DNA from: Legionella taurinensis
Lineage (GTDB): Bacteria > Pseudomonadota > Gammaproteobacteria > Legionellales > Legionellaceae
Length of the DNA stretch: 64,000 bases
Reading direction: 5' to 3'
NCBI RefSeq assembly: GCF_900452865.1
Contig: NZ_UGOZ01000001.1
Location: forward strand, 62,001-126,000
This document shows positions 9,423 through 17,865 of the stretch, in pieces. Every line of letters starts with the position of its first letter. Within the stretch, counting starts at the first letter, position 1. The notes beneath the pieces are model-generated. The model was not told where the DNA came from and made no database searches. It saw only the letters and a program-made list of their open reading frames with translations. A program made the translations under genes and the position numbers.

Positions 9423-10040
9423 TTACGCCTTGAATGTATTTTTTCTTTCAAGGTCCGCTTCATCTTCAGACTGATGGGTGCTCTTTTGAGCTTCCTCATC
9501 ATCGTCATCGCTAATCAGCTTGGGGTGGTTAACCTTCTCCTTGCCGCTGATTGTAATAGAAACATCATCAGGTGTTTCAGAGCTGTCCTGTGCTGCTTGA
9601 GTGGCCTCTGGCGCGGGTTGTGGCGGGGTGATGGTTTCGTCTTTGGACGCTTCTGCCAGAGCGAATGAAAAGGCAAGGAGCCCTTCAAAAAACAAGTCCA
9701 CCAGGAGTTTTGATTTACAAAGCTCGTTCGTTTCGTCATCACAGTTATTGTCTTGAGCAAACAGGGCGATAATCAAGGCCAGTTGTGTGGCTGCTAAGGC
9801 AAACTGCAAAAATTGCACCCCCTTTTCACTTCCATGGGTATCCGTACGGAACATGGCAAAAAGTGCGATCAATATCTGCGCGAATTTAGCGGGGATGACG
9901 GCCTTGACATCAAGATTCTGAAGGCCGGAACCTAAAATTTCGGTGACAGCCTGAACCCTCTGTGTGTGTCGATGTCCTGAGGAAGACGAGTAGGCAGCGG
10001 GTCTGAGGGTATTGATTGCGTTATTAAAAAAACCAGACAT
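9423..10040 (-). CDS. Unassigned membrane protein with acidic tail (205 aa)
   Basis: The protein of 205 residues starts at MSGFFNNAINTLRP. This ATG (10040) has an AAGGAAAT ribosome site, which the longer in-frame starts lack. Two or three hydrophobic segments occupy about residues 50-135 (KFAQILIALFAMF, FALAATQLALIIALFAQ, LFFEGLLAFSFALAEA). The last 60 residues are strongly polar and acidic (SDDDDEEAQ, SEDEADLE), ending RKNTFKA. No family was recognised. Hydrophobic hairpins followed by a Glu/Asp-rich C-terminus are common in Legionella effectors. It converges on the 757-residue gene with a 13-base gap and diverges from the 10.2 kb gene. Confidence 0.55.
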   Translation of the reverse strand: MSGFFNNAINTLRPAAYSSSSGHRHTQRVQAVTEILGSGLQNLDVKAVIPAKFAQILIALFAMFRTDTHGSEKGVQFLQFALAATQLALIIALFAQDNNCDDETNELCKSKLLVDLFFEGLLAFSFALAEASKDETITPPQPAPEATQAAQDSSETPDDVSITISGKEKVNHPKLISDDDDEEAQKSTHQSEDEADLERKNTFKA

Positions 10041-10141
10041 TTTTATTTCCTTATAATTAAGCGACGTCATTTGGCTGTAACACCTTATCATAAAAGGCAA
10101 ATTTTTAAAAAACCGTTTGAAAGTAACAAAACAGTAAAGTA

Positions 10142-10169
10142 TTGTAAAAAATTAATTTTGTGTTATTAT
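10142..10169 (+). promoter_or_regulatory. Sigma-70-type promoter
   Basis: TTGTAA at 10142-10147, a 16-base spacer and TATTAT at 10164-10169, with TGT just before the -10. Expected start is near 10176. It serves the gene(s) beginning at 10198 or 10253. Confidence 0.6.
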
Positions 10170-10197
10170 TGCGCTAACTTAACCAATATGATCAATT

Positions 10198-10947
10198 ATG
10201 CCTCGTTTATGCTCTTCAAGATCAACAGTGAATCACAAGGAGTGTGGGGATAATGTTTTCAGTTGGTGGAAAGAAGTAAAACACCCAACCCTCATCGGGC
10301 GTTTTTTTCCCAGTTATCAAACCAGGTTGCTGGATAAAAGCATCAACGAATTTTCTGTCTTACTGGCGAGTAAGGAAGAGGAATTAAAGCAGAAAAAACT
10401 GAGCGCATTGAAAATGCTGCGGACTCAGATCCTGAATTGGCAGTACATGCACCTCATTAATAAATTATCGTCGCATCGTCACAAGGTCATCAAAAAACTC
10501 CTTAAAAAGGTTGATGAGGAAATACAGACCACGGAAGACGCCAGCGTTAACAAGGCGAAGGCAAAGCCCAACCCCAACCCCCTCCGGTTAATGCAATCCT
10601 TAGACAGGGAGCAACCTGTTCTTTCATTCCCATCAAGTGGTGAAACACTCTACAGCTGGTGGAAAAAACACAGCCATTTGCATTGGTTGACCTGGCGCTC
10701 CGATGCCACCAAAGAACTCGATAAAGCCATTCGCTGGTATTCCAACTCCATCATTATTGATCAACAGAAGGCGTTACAGCAGATTTTGCATGCGCTTGAT
10801 GTCTGGCTTTATGCACGCAATGGATTAAGCAGCCGCCAATCGCGGGTTTTGGAATTAAAAAGCAGGATAGAAGAAACATTGACCTCCCTCCAGGGGGTTG
10901 ATGAAGAAAGAGAGGCCAAGGCATTCTCATTCAATTGTCATGAATAA
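10198..10947 (+). CDS. Unassigned protein with internal duplication (249 aa)
   Basis: No family was recognised. The protein contains two copies of a unit of about 75-80 residues. Copy 1 begins FSWWKEVKHP (near residue 21) and copy 2 begins YSWWKKHSHL (near residue 153). Both continue with LDK(S/A)I and a Gln/Lys-rich helix. A Lys/Asn/Pro linker separates them. The start is doubtful: ATG 10198 has no ribosome site, while AAGGAG (10237-10242) precedes an ATG at 10253 that is out of frame and gives only MFSVGGKK. A frameshift near the start, a leader peptide or a non-standard start are all possible. It overlaps yhhQ by 8 bases and is probably co-transcribed with it. Confidence 0.6.
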   Translation: MPRLCSSRSTVNHKECGDNVFSWWKEVKHPTLIGRFFPSYQTRLLDKSINEFSVLLASKEEELKQKKLSALKMLRTQILNWQYMHLINKLSSHRHKVIKKLLKKVDEEIQTTEDASVNKAKAKPNPNPLRLMQSLDREQPVLSFPSSGETLYSWWKKHSHLHWLTWRSDATKELDKAIRWYSNSIIIDQQKALQQILHALDVWLYARNGLSSRQSRVLELKSRIEETLTSLQGVDEEREAKAFSFNCHE

Positions 10948-11554
10948 ACGGTACTTCACTCTGCTTCTTGTTGCCCATGTTTTCATTCTTTGTTTAAGTA
11001 ATGTGCTGGTGCAATACCCCTTTGATGTGGCCGGATTTAAAACCACCTGGGGTGCTTTAAGCTACCCATTGATTTTTATTTTATCCGATTTAACCGTCCG
11101 TCTGACCGAAGCAGCCACAGCGCGCCGGATTATTTACCTTGCCATGCTCCCTGGCCTGGTCGGCTCCTACCTGATTTCCAATGTGCTGACTTACCATACC
11201 CTGTTTGCCGCCAACGCCATGGCCCTGCGCATTGCCTTAGCCAGTTTTGTTGCCTACGTCTGTGGTCAGCTAAGCGATATCTTATTGTTTCAGCGCCTGC
11301 GGCAAAAGAAGCAGTGGTGGATTGCGCCTACGTTTTCCACAACCTGGGGAAATGTGCTCGACACGTATTGTTTTTTCTTTATTGCCTTTTTTCACAGCAG
11401 CAACCTGTTTTTAAACCAGCACTGGTTAGAAATTGCCAGTGTCGATCTGGTGTTTAAGTTGCTCATCAGCCTGGTGTCGTTTGTGCCGCTTTATGGCTTA
11501 ATCCTTGCCTGGATTCTAAGGTCACAGCAAAGAGCCGGGGAAGCAGCGGCCTAA
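10940..11554 (+). CDS. yhhQ: Queuosine precursor transporter YhhQ (VUT family)
   Basis: A 204-residue membrane protein of the VUT/ECF family that imports queuosine precursors (preQ0/preQ1 in E. coli). It resembles E. coli YhhQ along its length: GFKTTWGALSYPLIFILSDL with TVR, then ARRII near residue 65, FNRLRQ-like FQRLRQKKQWW, and STTWGNVLDT in the second half. About six spans are visible. The ATG at 10940 overlaps the end of the previous gene; the earlier in-frame ATG (10898) would add 14 charged residues before the first span and is less likely. Its stop overlaps the stop of the convergent DAK2-DegV gene. queC at 51.8 kb supports use of the queuosine pathway. Confidence 0.9.
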   Translation: MNKRYFTLLLVAHVFILCLSNVLVQYPFDVAGFKTTWGALSYPLIFILSDLTVRLTEAATARRIIYLAMLPGLVGSYLISNVLTYHTLFAANAMALRIALASFVAYVCGQLSDILLFQRLRQKKQWWIAPTFSTTWGNVLDTYCFFFIAFFHSSNLFLNQHWLEIASVDLVFKLLISLVSFVPLYGLILAWILRSQQRAGEAAA

Positions 11555-13320
11555 TTCAGAATGGCCGCCAGGGCAACACTGCCTTTGCCCGCATGAAGAC
11601 CGATGGCCGTGGAGGCTGGCTCGATGAAGGCAGGTTCATAACCAAAGGCTTCCGTGGTCATCAAGGCAAATTCTTCCGCTTTTTCCGGTACGCCCGCGTG
11701 AATTATGCAATAGTTATCCAGACCCTTGTCACTGGCCTGCTCCTGAATGAGCGCCACCAGTTTGCTTAAGGCTTTTGTTTCGCTGAATGCCTTGTCATAG
11801 ATGATGCCTTTTCCTTCTTCATCCAGGGTGATGATCGGCTTAACGCCTGAAAATTGCGCCAGCATGCCTTTCAATTTGCTGACCCGTCCGGAGCGGATTA
11901 AGGAGTCAAACTGGTTGACCATGACAAAAATTTTCGTTTTGGCAATTTTATCCTGCAGAGACTGTTTAATCGCATCAATGCTGTGCCCGTCAGCGATCAA
12001 TTCCGCGGCGTGATTTAGTAGAAGACCCTGGCTGCCGGCGACATGGCGGGAATTAATCACGTGAACATTGGCAAACGGCTCGCTCGCTTTGACAATAGCA
12101 TCGTGCGTGCCGCTTAAGGCTTTAGCCACACTGATAACCAGCACGTGTTCATAATGCGCTGACAGATGCCGCAACTTTTCTTCAATTAACGCGGGGGCGG
12201 GAAACGAGGTGGTGGGGTAAACCACGGATTGAGTTAAATGGTCGTAAAAATTTTCACCATCGAGGCAATAACGATCCAGTAAATCATGGCCGTCGAAATG
12301 GACATTGATGGTGATAAAATGAATTTGATACTGATCAGCCACGTCGTGTGGGATATTGGCGCAAGTGTCAGTGACTAAGGCGATGGGGTATTGACGCTGG
12401 TGGATAATTTCGTATTGACGAAGCATGTCATCGACTTTGGGGTATTGCACTTTGCCTAACGATTGCAGGGAAGAAAAAACCTGCCAGGGTTTATTGCAAT
12501 GAAGATGCAGTCGGCAGATGCGGGAGTTGGCAGTCAGTACAATACTGTCTCCCTTGTCCTGGACGGCCTGGGTGATGGCGGCTTTGTCAATTCCCTCGCC
12601 GACTAACATGGCTTCGGTACAATAGCGGGTAACGGGTGGCTGGCCACTGACGGGTTGCTCTTCATGATGTGAATCACAGCTCAGGAGTTCGGTGGTTTCC
12701 TGCTTTTGCAGGGGATTGGCCAAAAACTCTGCGAACCCTTTTACAAAAAGCCGAAATCCTAAGGCGCCGGCATCCACCACATGCGCTTCTTTAAGTACCG
12801 TTAACGTATTGGCGGTCCCCTGCAGAGCCTCTTCAAGGAGGGGCTGGGTGTCAATCATTAACTGGTTGAAACAGGACGTCTTCACCGCCGCGCGCTCAAG
12901 GGCTTTGGCCCAGGTTTCCATTACCGTCAGGATGGTGCCTTCAACCGGATTAACAATGGCGGCGCGCACGCTGGCTGCTGCACGGCTGACCATGGCTGCA
13001 AAATACCGCGTATCCAGTTGCGGCGGCATCGTCACGTCTAAAAGTCCATTAAAAAACTGTGAAAAAATCATGCCGGAGTTGCCGCGCGCCCCCAATATGC
13101 CCGCATCCGCAATGGCGCGGCATGTCGCCTCCATGCCGGTCATCGGTTTGGCATGTGTGACAATGGCTCTTGCGGTGGCGGCCATGTTATCACCTGTATC
13201 GCCATCGGCTACCGGAAACAGGTTAATGGCATTCAGTGATTCGCGTTGTTGGATGAGGGTGTAACACGCATGAATAACCGCAGAATGGAGCAATCCAGCA
13301 TCAAGGTGCAATAATGCCAT
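11551..13320 (-). CDS. DAK2-DegV fusion, FakA-FakB-like fatty acid kinase
   Basis: A 589-residue fusion of two proteins that are separate in Firmicutes. Residues 1 to about 200 are a DhaL/DAK2 kinase domain with FPVADGDTGDNM (Mg-ATP aspartates near 39-45) and ARGNSGMIFSQ. Residues of roughly 220-300 match the FakA middle domain (YCTEAMLVGEG, HLHCNKPW). From about 305 to the end there is a complete DegV/FakB fold (VTDTCANIP, TTSFPAP, SVAKALSGTHDA). FakB binds a fatty acid that FakA phosphorylates for phospholipid synthesis. The FakA C-terminal domain is missing and DegV takes its place. The ATG at 13320 is preferred over a TTG at 13329. Confidence 0.82.
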   Translation of the reverse strand: MALLHLDAGLLHSAVIHACYTLIQQRESLNAINLFPVADGDTGDNMAATARAIVTHAKPMTGMEATCRAIADAGILGARGNSGMIFSQFFNGLLDVTMPPQLDTRYFAAMVSRAAASVRAAIVNPVEGTILTVMETWAKALERAAVKTSCFNQLMIDTQPLLEEALQGTANTLTVLKEAHVVDAGALGFRLFVKGFAEFLANPLQKQETTELLSCDSHHEEQPVSGQPPVTRYCTEAMLVGEGIDKAAITQAVQDKGDSIVLTANSRICRLHLHCNKPWQVFSSLQSLGKVQYPKVDDMLRQYEIIHQRQYPIALVTDTCANIPHDVADQYQIHFITINVHFDGHDLLDRYCLDGENFYDHLTQSVVYPTTSFPAPALIEEKLRHLSAHYEHVLVISVAKALSGTHDAIVKASEPFANVHVINSRHVAGSQGLLLNHAAELIADGHSIDAIKQSLQDKIAKTKIFVMVNQFDSLIRSGRVSKLKGMLAQFSGVKPIITLDEEGKGIIYDKAFSETKALSKLVALIQEQASDKGLDNYCIIHAGVPEKAEEFALMTTEAFGYEPAFIEPASTAIGLHAGKGSVALAAILN

Positions 13321-13430
13321 GGCTAACAAAATTCAGTGACTTTCCATTAGCATACACCGACTTTTGATTGGCTTCATCCCTCTTGCCCTTAATTTATTAA
13401 CTTTTAATAACTTATGCCGGCAAACTTTAC

Positions 13431-13460
13431 TTGACATCTCGCATGGCGCAACCGAACATA
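13431..13460 (+). promoter_or_regulatory. Possible promoter with consensus TTGACA
   Basis: A perfect TTGACA at 13431-13436 is followed after 18 bases by a poor -10, AACATA (13455-13460). TATATT at 13466-13471 is too far away to pair with it. Either could start the transcript of the outer-membrane protein gene at 13500. Confidence 0.35.
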
Positions 13461-13499
13461 GCGTCTATATTAATTAATTTAGTCGCAGGGAGAGCTGAG

Positions 13500-14243
13500 A
13501 TGATGAAACAGAAATGGCTAATCAGTGCTGCTTGTTTTTTAAGTGCGCATGCATTTGCTGATGGCCTGCTGAATAACCCGGTTGTCAATGGCCAAAAAGT
13601 AATTACTCTGAGTGCAGGGCCGGCCTGGTATTCTTCAGGAAGTACCCAGACCGTGACACTACAGCCCGATGTTTTAAAAACCTACATTGGCGACAGCGAA
13701 ACACGCGTTCTTGGCACGGCTGAAATTTTCTTTGGGATTCAATGCCTGCTGACCAATCAAATTTACAGCCAGTTCGGTATTGCCGCCGCTTACGCTGGCA
13801 ATGCCAAATTGCGCGGTGATGTTCTCGAGGACGGCGACCCGAATTTTAATAATTTTGTTTACCGCTACCAGCTTAATCATGGCCGCGTCGGCTTAAAAGG
13901 CAAGCTGCTGGGTGATTTTGGCTATTGGGTTACCCCTTATTTGAGCGGCAGTGTGGCTGTGGCGTTCAATCATTCCTTCGACTGGTCATTAACGCCCAAG
14001 ATTTTTGAAGAGGTGCCTGCACCGCCGTTTGCTTCCAACACCACAACCGCCTTTGCCTATACAGTTGGTGCCGGTTTGCAGGCGCCGCTTAACAAACACT
14101 GGCAACTGGGCCTGGGGTATGAGTTTGCCGATTTAGGCAAAAGCCAATTGGGGGCGGCCATTGGCCAGAGTGTGAATGATCGATTCAAGGAAACGCATCT
14201 TTATACCCATCAACTGCAGTTCAGTGCGACGTATTTACTCTAA
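13500..14243 (+). CDS. Outer-membrane beta-barrel protein (Legionella-type)
   Basis: A 247-residue exported protein with a Sec signal peptide (MMKQKWLISAACFLSAHAFA, cleavage after Ala20). The mature part alternates polar and aromatic/aliphatic residues in strands such as VITLSAGPAWYSS, YWVTPYLSGSVAVAF and WQLGLGYEFADLG, ending LQFSATYLL. This is typical of small eight-strand barrels (OmpA/OmpW/opacity-like) abundant in Legionella. The start is one of two adjacent Mets after GGGAG (13488-13492). The next gene, also secreted, follows 12 bases later, so the pair is probably one envelope-protein operon. Function beyond a surface barrel is unknown. Confidence 0.75.
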   Translation: MMKQKWLISAACFLSAHAFADGLLNNPVVNGQKVITLSAGPAWYSSGSTQTVTLQPDVLKTYIGDSETRVLGTAEIFFGIQCLLTNQIYSQFGIAAAYAGNAKLRGDVLEDGDPNFNNFVYRYQLNHGRVGLKGKLLGDFGYWVTPYLSGSVAVAFNHSFDWSLTPKIFEEVPAPPFASNTTTAFAYTVGAGLQAPLNKHWQLGLGYEFADLGKSQLGAAIGQSVNDRFKETHLYTHQLQFSATYLL

Positions 14244-14255
14244 AAGGATTAAGAA

Positions 14256-14690
14256 ATGCGAGGGATAATTCATTTTATCGGACTGGTTTTCTTAGGCTTC
14301 CTCTCAATGGATGCACTGGCGGGAGCACAGCCTAAATTTTCTTTTTTTGTGATTGAGCGGGGACAGCCGGTTATTACCTCGGATGGCGCTACCGAGGTCA
14401 TTTATCAAGTCACCAATAACACCCGGATTACCAGAACCCTGGTGATGGTGCCAAGGCCAGGTCTTGCGCTGGTGGTGGGTTTGCCTGGCAAATGTGACGC
14501 GCCGTTTACCCTGGCACCGGGACAATCCTGCCTATTGCACATCGTGGTTTTAGGCAGTGAGATTGGCAGCGGTGTTTCCGGAGGTCCGGTCGTCTGCAAA
14601 ACCTACCTCCCTAACAGCACCATTCCTGATACATCCCTCTGCTCGCAACCGGCTTCAGGCGACACGATCAACATCAGGGTTGTGGGATAA
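14256..14690 (+). CDS. Secreted Cys-containing protein of unknown function
   Basis: A 144-residue protein with a signal peptide (about residues 1-22, LSMDALA then GAQPKF). The mature region has a beta-rich pattern: VIYQVTNNTRITRTLVM, PGKCDAPFTLAPGQSC, GSGVSGGPVVC and a final TINIRVVG. Four cysteines could make two disulfides. I associate the layout of TNNT, a Gly-x-Cys near PF.LAPG.SC and GGPxVC with secreted Legionella proteins of unknown role, but cannot confirm a named family. It has an AAAGGA ribosome site and follows the barrel gene by 12 bases. Confidence 0.65.
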   Translation: MRGIIHFIGLVFLGFLSMDALAGAQPKFSFFVIERGQPVITSDGATEVIYQVTNNTRITRTLVMVPRPGLALVVGLPGKCDAPFTLAPGQSCLLHIVVLGSEIGSGVSGGPVVCKTYLPNSTIPDTSLCSQPASGDTINIRVVG

Positions 14691-14713
14691 TTGCACCAAT
14701 ACCATGCCCGTTT

Positions 14714-17191
14714 TCAATAATTGATGCGAAGACGGGTCGAGTGATTGTATTGCATTCGCTGAACAGCAATGTTAATGGCCACGGTCGCTGCGGCTGTCGC
14801 CAACGGCACGAAAAGCACCATCCCCCAGGGAATGGAAAATGAAATGTCCAACAGGGCTGAAGCCAGGTAACTATTAATGGCTATTGCTGTAATACTGGCC
14901 AGAAATCCCGCATAACCACCAATAATCAATGCCTCGCTGCTGCGTATCCAAAGCAGGGCATAACGGCGCATGCCTAATCGTTTAAGGATTTGCGTTTCCT
15001 GCTGTTTGCTGCTGCTGAATGACAGAATAGCCAGTGCCGCCACCACGAGGCCTGCCAATAAGGCGAAGAAGGTAATAAAACTGATGGCATTCCCTGCACT
15101 GGTTATGATGGCTTGAATACGGTTAAGGGTATTCGCCACATCGATGAGGCTGGCGTTGGGGAATTGTTTCACCAGTTTAATCAGAACTGCCTGTTGCTCA
15201 GGCGGCACGTAGAGGCTGGTAATCAGCGTATAGGGGAAGGCATTCAACAGGCCTGGCTTAAACAGCATAAAGAAATTGGGTTTAAACGACGTCCAGTCCA
15301 CTTTGCGCAAACTGCTAATCTCAACCCGAACCTGGCTGTCGCCTATCTGAAAGGTCAGGTTGTCGCCGGTTTTTAACTTAAGCCGATTCGCCACGCCGAG
15401 CTCCACGGAGACCCAGGGTTTATCGAGGGTTAAAGCCCAGTGGCCTGCAGTAATGTCATTGCCCTCGGGTAGTTCTGCAGTCCAGGATAAATTAAGTTCC
15501 CGCTGCAGGGCATTGATGTTTTTGATTTCTTCGCCAAACAGGCTTTTCACCGGCTGATGGTTAATTTCAATCAATCGCCCGCGTACGACAGGATAAAAAG
15601 CGGCCGATTGGATGCCCTCCTGTTGAAGCAACAAATGAAGGTCTTGCACTTGGGAGGGTTCGACATTAATGATGAAATAATTGGCGGTATTGGCCGGCAA
15701 TTGTTGCCGCCAATTGGCCAACAAATCAGTCTTAAGCAGAAACAGGGATAAAATGGCAGTCAGGGCAAGGCCGATGCCCACCACCTGCAAGGCACTTTCT
15801 TCGAGATTGCGGGCAATGTTATTAAACCCAAAGCGCCAATTCAGCGGGATGGCCCGTTGGCCTCTCACCAGGCCAAAAATCAACCATAAGCTGGCAATGA
15901 CCACGCCGACATAGGCCACGCACCCCATCAATACAGCGACAGTCATGTTTAAGGATTGGGTATACAGGTAAGACAGCAAAGCAAGCAGTAACAAGGCTAA
16001 GCCGTAAGTCAGGTAAGCGCTGTTTTGCCCGATACGGTGCTGTTCGCGGAAAATAGCAATGGCTGTCACCTGACGCAATGCCCAGATATTACCCAAAGAA
16101 AAACACAGCAGCAGGAGCATGCCGCTCAACAGGCTAAAAAGGAAGGGGATTGCGTGGATTTGCAGTTTAACATCCGGCAATAACCCGCCCAGCCACTGAA
16201 CCAGCAAGGGTTGCAACCCATAGCCCAGGAGCGCCCCTGTCAAACTGGCCAAAAGTCCGAGAAGACTTAAGCCGATGAGGTAAAGGCTAATCACCTGCTT
16301 TTCAGACGCGCCGAAACAACGCAACAGGGCTACTTGCTTTAAATGGCGCTGACAATAGCGTAACGAGGCCATGCTGACTGCCACACCCGCAAGGACCAGG
16401 CTCATCAGGGTACCCAGGTGCAGGTAATTTAAGGTGCGCTCAATCGTTCGGCTGACGGCGGGCGTGCTGTTTTGGCTATCAAGCCACTGCTGCTGCTCGG
16501 TGAGTTGTGATTTAAGCCGCTCCTGCAATTGCGCGAGTGTGTCCGGGTTGCCTTTCAGGAGCCAACTGTAAATGAGATTGCTTCCGGGTCTAATCACCTG
16601 GGTTTTATCGATGTCGGCCTGATTCATCAGGATGCGCGGCGAAAAAGAAAACCAGTCGCCCGTCTGGCCGGGTTCCTGACGGATAATGCCGGTCACCCGG
16701 AATGAGCCTGCGCCGATATGGATAGTCTCACCGAGAGCTACGTTGAGCAGAGGCAATAGCCGGGGATTGAGCCAGACTTCGCCCGGGGGCGGCGCATGGG
16801 CGATCTGGCCTTCGGCATCCTCCATCCGCAAGGCTATTCTCAGCGAGCCACGTAAAGGGTATAGCGGCGAAATGGCTTTGATCTGCGCTAACTGCAATTG
16901 GTCATCGTGCTCTGCCATGCTGAGAAAAGTCAGATTGACGGTTTGGGTGAGGTTGCGTTGGTTAGCTTCATTGATCCATGAAGGATCAATGGGGGCGTTG
17001 CTGGTGACCACCACGTCCGCTCCCAGCAGACTCGCTGCCCCCTGTTGCAATTGGAGGTTGACCGAATAGGTAAAATTATTTAACGCGCTGATGCAGGCCA
17101 CGGCAATGACCAGCGCCATGAATAAAAGCGTTAACTCCCCACTTCGCCAGTCGCGGCTTAGGGCTTTAATCGGTAAGGGCCATTTCAGCAT
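14714..17191 (-). CDS. ybbP: ABC transporter permease, YbbP/FtsX family
   Basis: An 825-residue inner-membrane protein with the double FtsX/MacB-type layout. There is an N-terminal span, a large periplasmic domain, three spans (about 270-400), a further central pair, a second periplasmic domain, and three C-terminal spans with QETQILKRLGMRRYALL between them. E. coli YbbP has the same size and partner. The ATG at 17191 overlaps the end of the ATPase gene by 7 bases. Together with YbbA it forms an ABC system of the lipoprotein/lipid-handling type; its substrate is not established. The adjacent divergent tesA reproduces the E. coli ybbP-ybbA/tesA arrangement. Confidence 0.88.
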   Translation of the reverse strand: MLKWPLPIKALSRDWRSGELTLLFMALVIAVACISALNNFTYSVNLQLQQGAASLLGADVVVTSNAPIDPSWINEANQRNLTQTVNLTFLSMAEHDDQLQLAQIKAISPLYPLRGSLRIALRMEDAEGQIAHAPPPGEVWLNPRLLPLLNVALGETIHIGAGSFRVTGIIRQEPGQTGDWFSFSPRILMNQADIDKTQVIRPGSNLIYSWLLKGNPDTLAQLQERLKSQLTEQQQWLDSQNSTPAVSRTIERTLNYLHLGTLMSLVLAGVAVSMASLRYCQRHLKQVALLRCFGASEKQVISLYLIGLSLLGLLASLTGALLGYGLQPLLVQWLGGLLPDVKLQIHAIPFLFSLLSGMLLLLCFSLGNIWALRQVTAIAIFREQHRIGQNSAYLTYGLALLLLALLSYLYTQSLNMTVAVLMGCVAYVGVVIASLWLIFGLVRGQRAIPLNWRFGFNNIARNLEESALQVVGIGLALTAILSLFLLKTDLLANWRQQLPANTANYFIINVEPSQVQDLHLLLQQEGIQSAAFYPVVRGRLIEINHQPVKSLFGEEIKNINALQRELNLSWTAELPEGNDITAGHWALTLDKPWVSVELGVANRLKLKTGDNLTFQIGDSQVRVEISSLRKVDWTSFKPNFFMLFKPGLLNAFPYTLITSLYVPPEQQAVLIKLVKQFPNASLIDVANTLNRIQAIITSAGNAISFITFFALLAGLVVAALAILSFSSSKQQETQILKRLGMRRYALLWIRSSEALIIGGYAGFLASITAIAINSYLASALLDISFSIPWGMVLFVPLATAAATVAINIAVQRMQYNHSTRLRINY

Positions 17192-17865
17192 TGCAGTTGA
17201 CCATCCACCAGCGGCCAATGACACTGACAGCGCCTGGCCAGCTCCTCATCGTGCGTTACAATCACCAGGGTCGTTTGATGGGCGCGATTCAGTTCAAACA
17301 GCAACTCGATGATGGTTCGGCCCGTTTGTTTATCCAGGTTGCCCGTCGGCTCGTCTGCAAAGAGGATACGCGGAGAAATCGCAAAGGCGCGGGCAATGGC
17401 CACCCGTTGCTGTTCCCCGCCTGATAATTGGGTTGGGTAGTGGTCTGCGCGCTGACTTAAGCCCACTTTCGTTAACCAGGCCAAGGCCACTGGCAAGGGG
17501 TCATCGTATTGACGGTTAATTTCCAGAGGCAATAACACGTTTTCCAGCGCGGTCAGGTTCGGCAATAAATGGAAGGATTGAAAAATGAAGCCGATATTCC
17601 TGGCACGCAATTGGGCGCGCTGGTCTTCATCCGCTATAGTTATATCCTGAGTGTCATAATAAATTTGCCCTGAGGTTGGTAAATCAAGGCCTGCCATTAA
17701 ATTAAGCAGCGATGTTTTCCCAGAGCCTGATGCGCCAGTAATGGCGATGGTCGCTCCAGCCTTGATTACCAGATTGATGTCTTTCAAAATAGACACCATT
17801 TGATCACCACTTGGCACGGTGAAGTAAACATTCTGTAATCGAATTAACGTCTCTGGAGCCGACAT
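17185..17865 (-). CDS. ybbA: ABC transporter ATP-binding protein YbbA
   Basis: A 226-residue ATPase of the LolD/MacB class. It shows Walker [11 protein letters not shown]-loop [10 protein letters not shown], signature LSGGEQQR, Walker [10 protein letters not shown] and the switch His in [10 protein letters not shown]. It powers the YbbP permease. The ATG at 17865 shares the palindrome CATG (17863-17866) with the start of tesA on the other strand, and has AGAGG 4 bases upstream. A longer start at 17907 lies inside tesA and adds a basic N-terminus not typical of the family. Confidence 0.92.
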   Translation of the reverse strand: MSAPETLIRLQNVYFTVPSGDQMVSILKDINLVIKAGATIAITGASGSGKTSLLNLMAGLDLPTSGQIYYDTQDITIADEDQRAQLRARNIGFIFQSFHLLPNLTALENVLLPLEINRQYDDPLPVALAWLTKVGLSQRADHYPTQLSGGEQQRVAIARAFAISPRILFADEPTGNLDKQTGRTIIELLFELNRAHQTTLVIVTHDEELARRCQCHWPLVDGQLQC

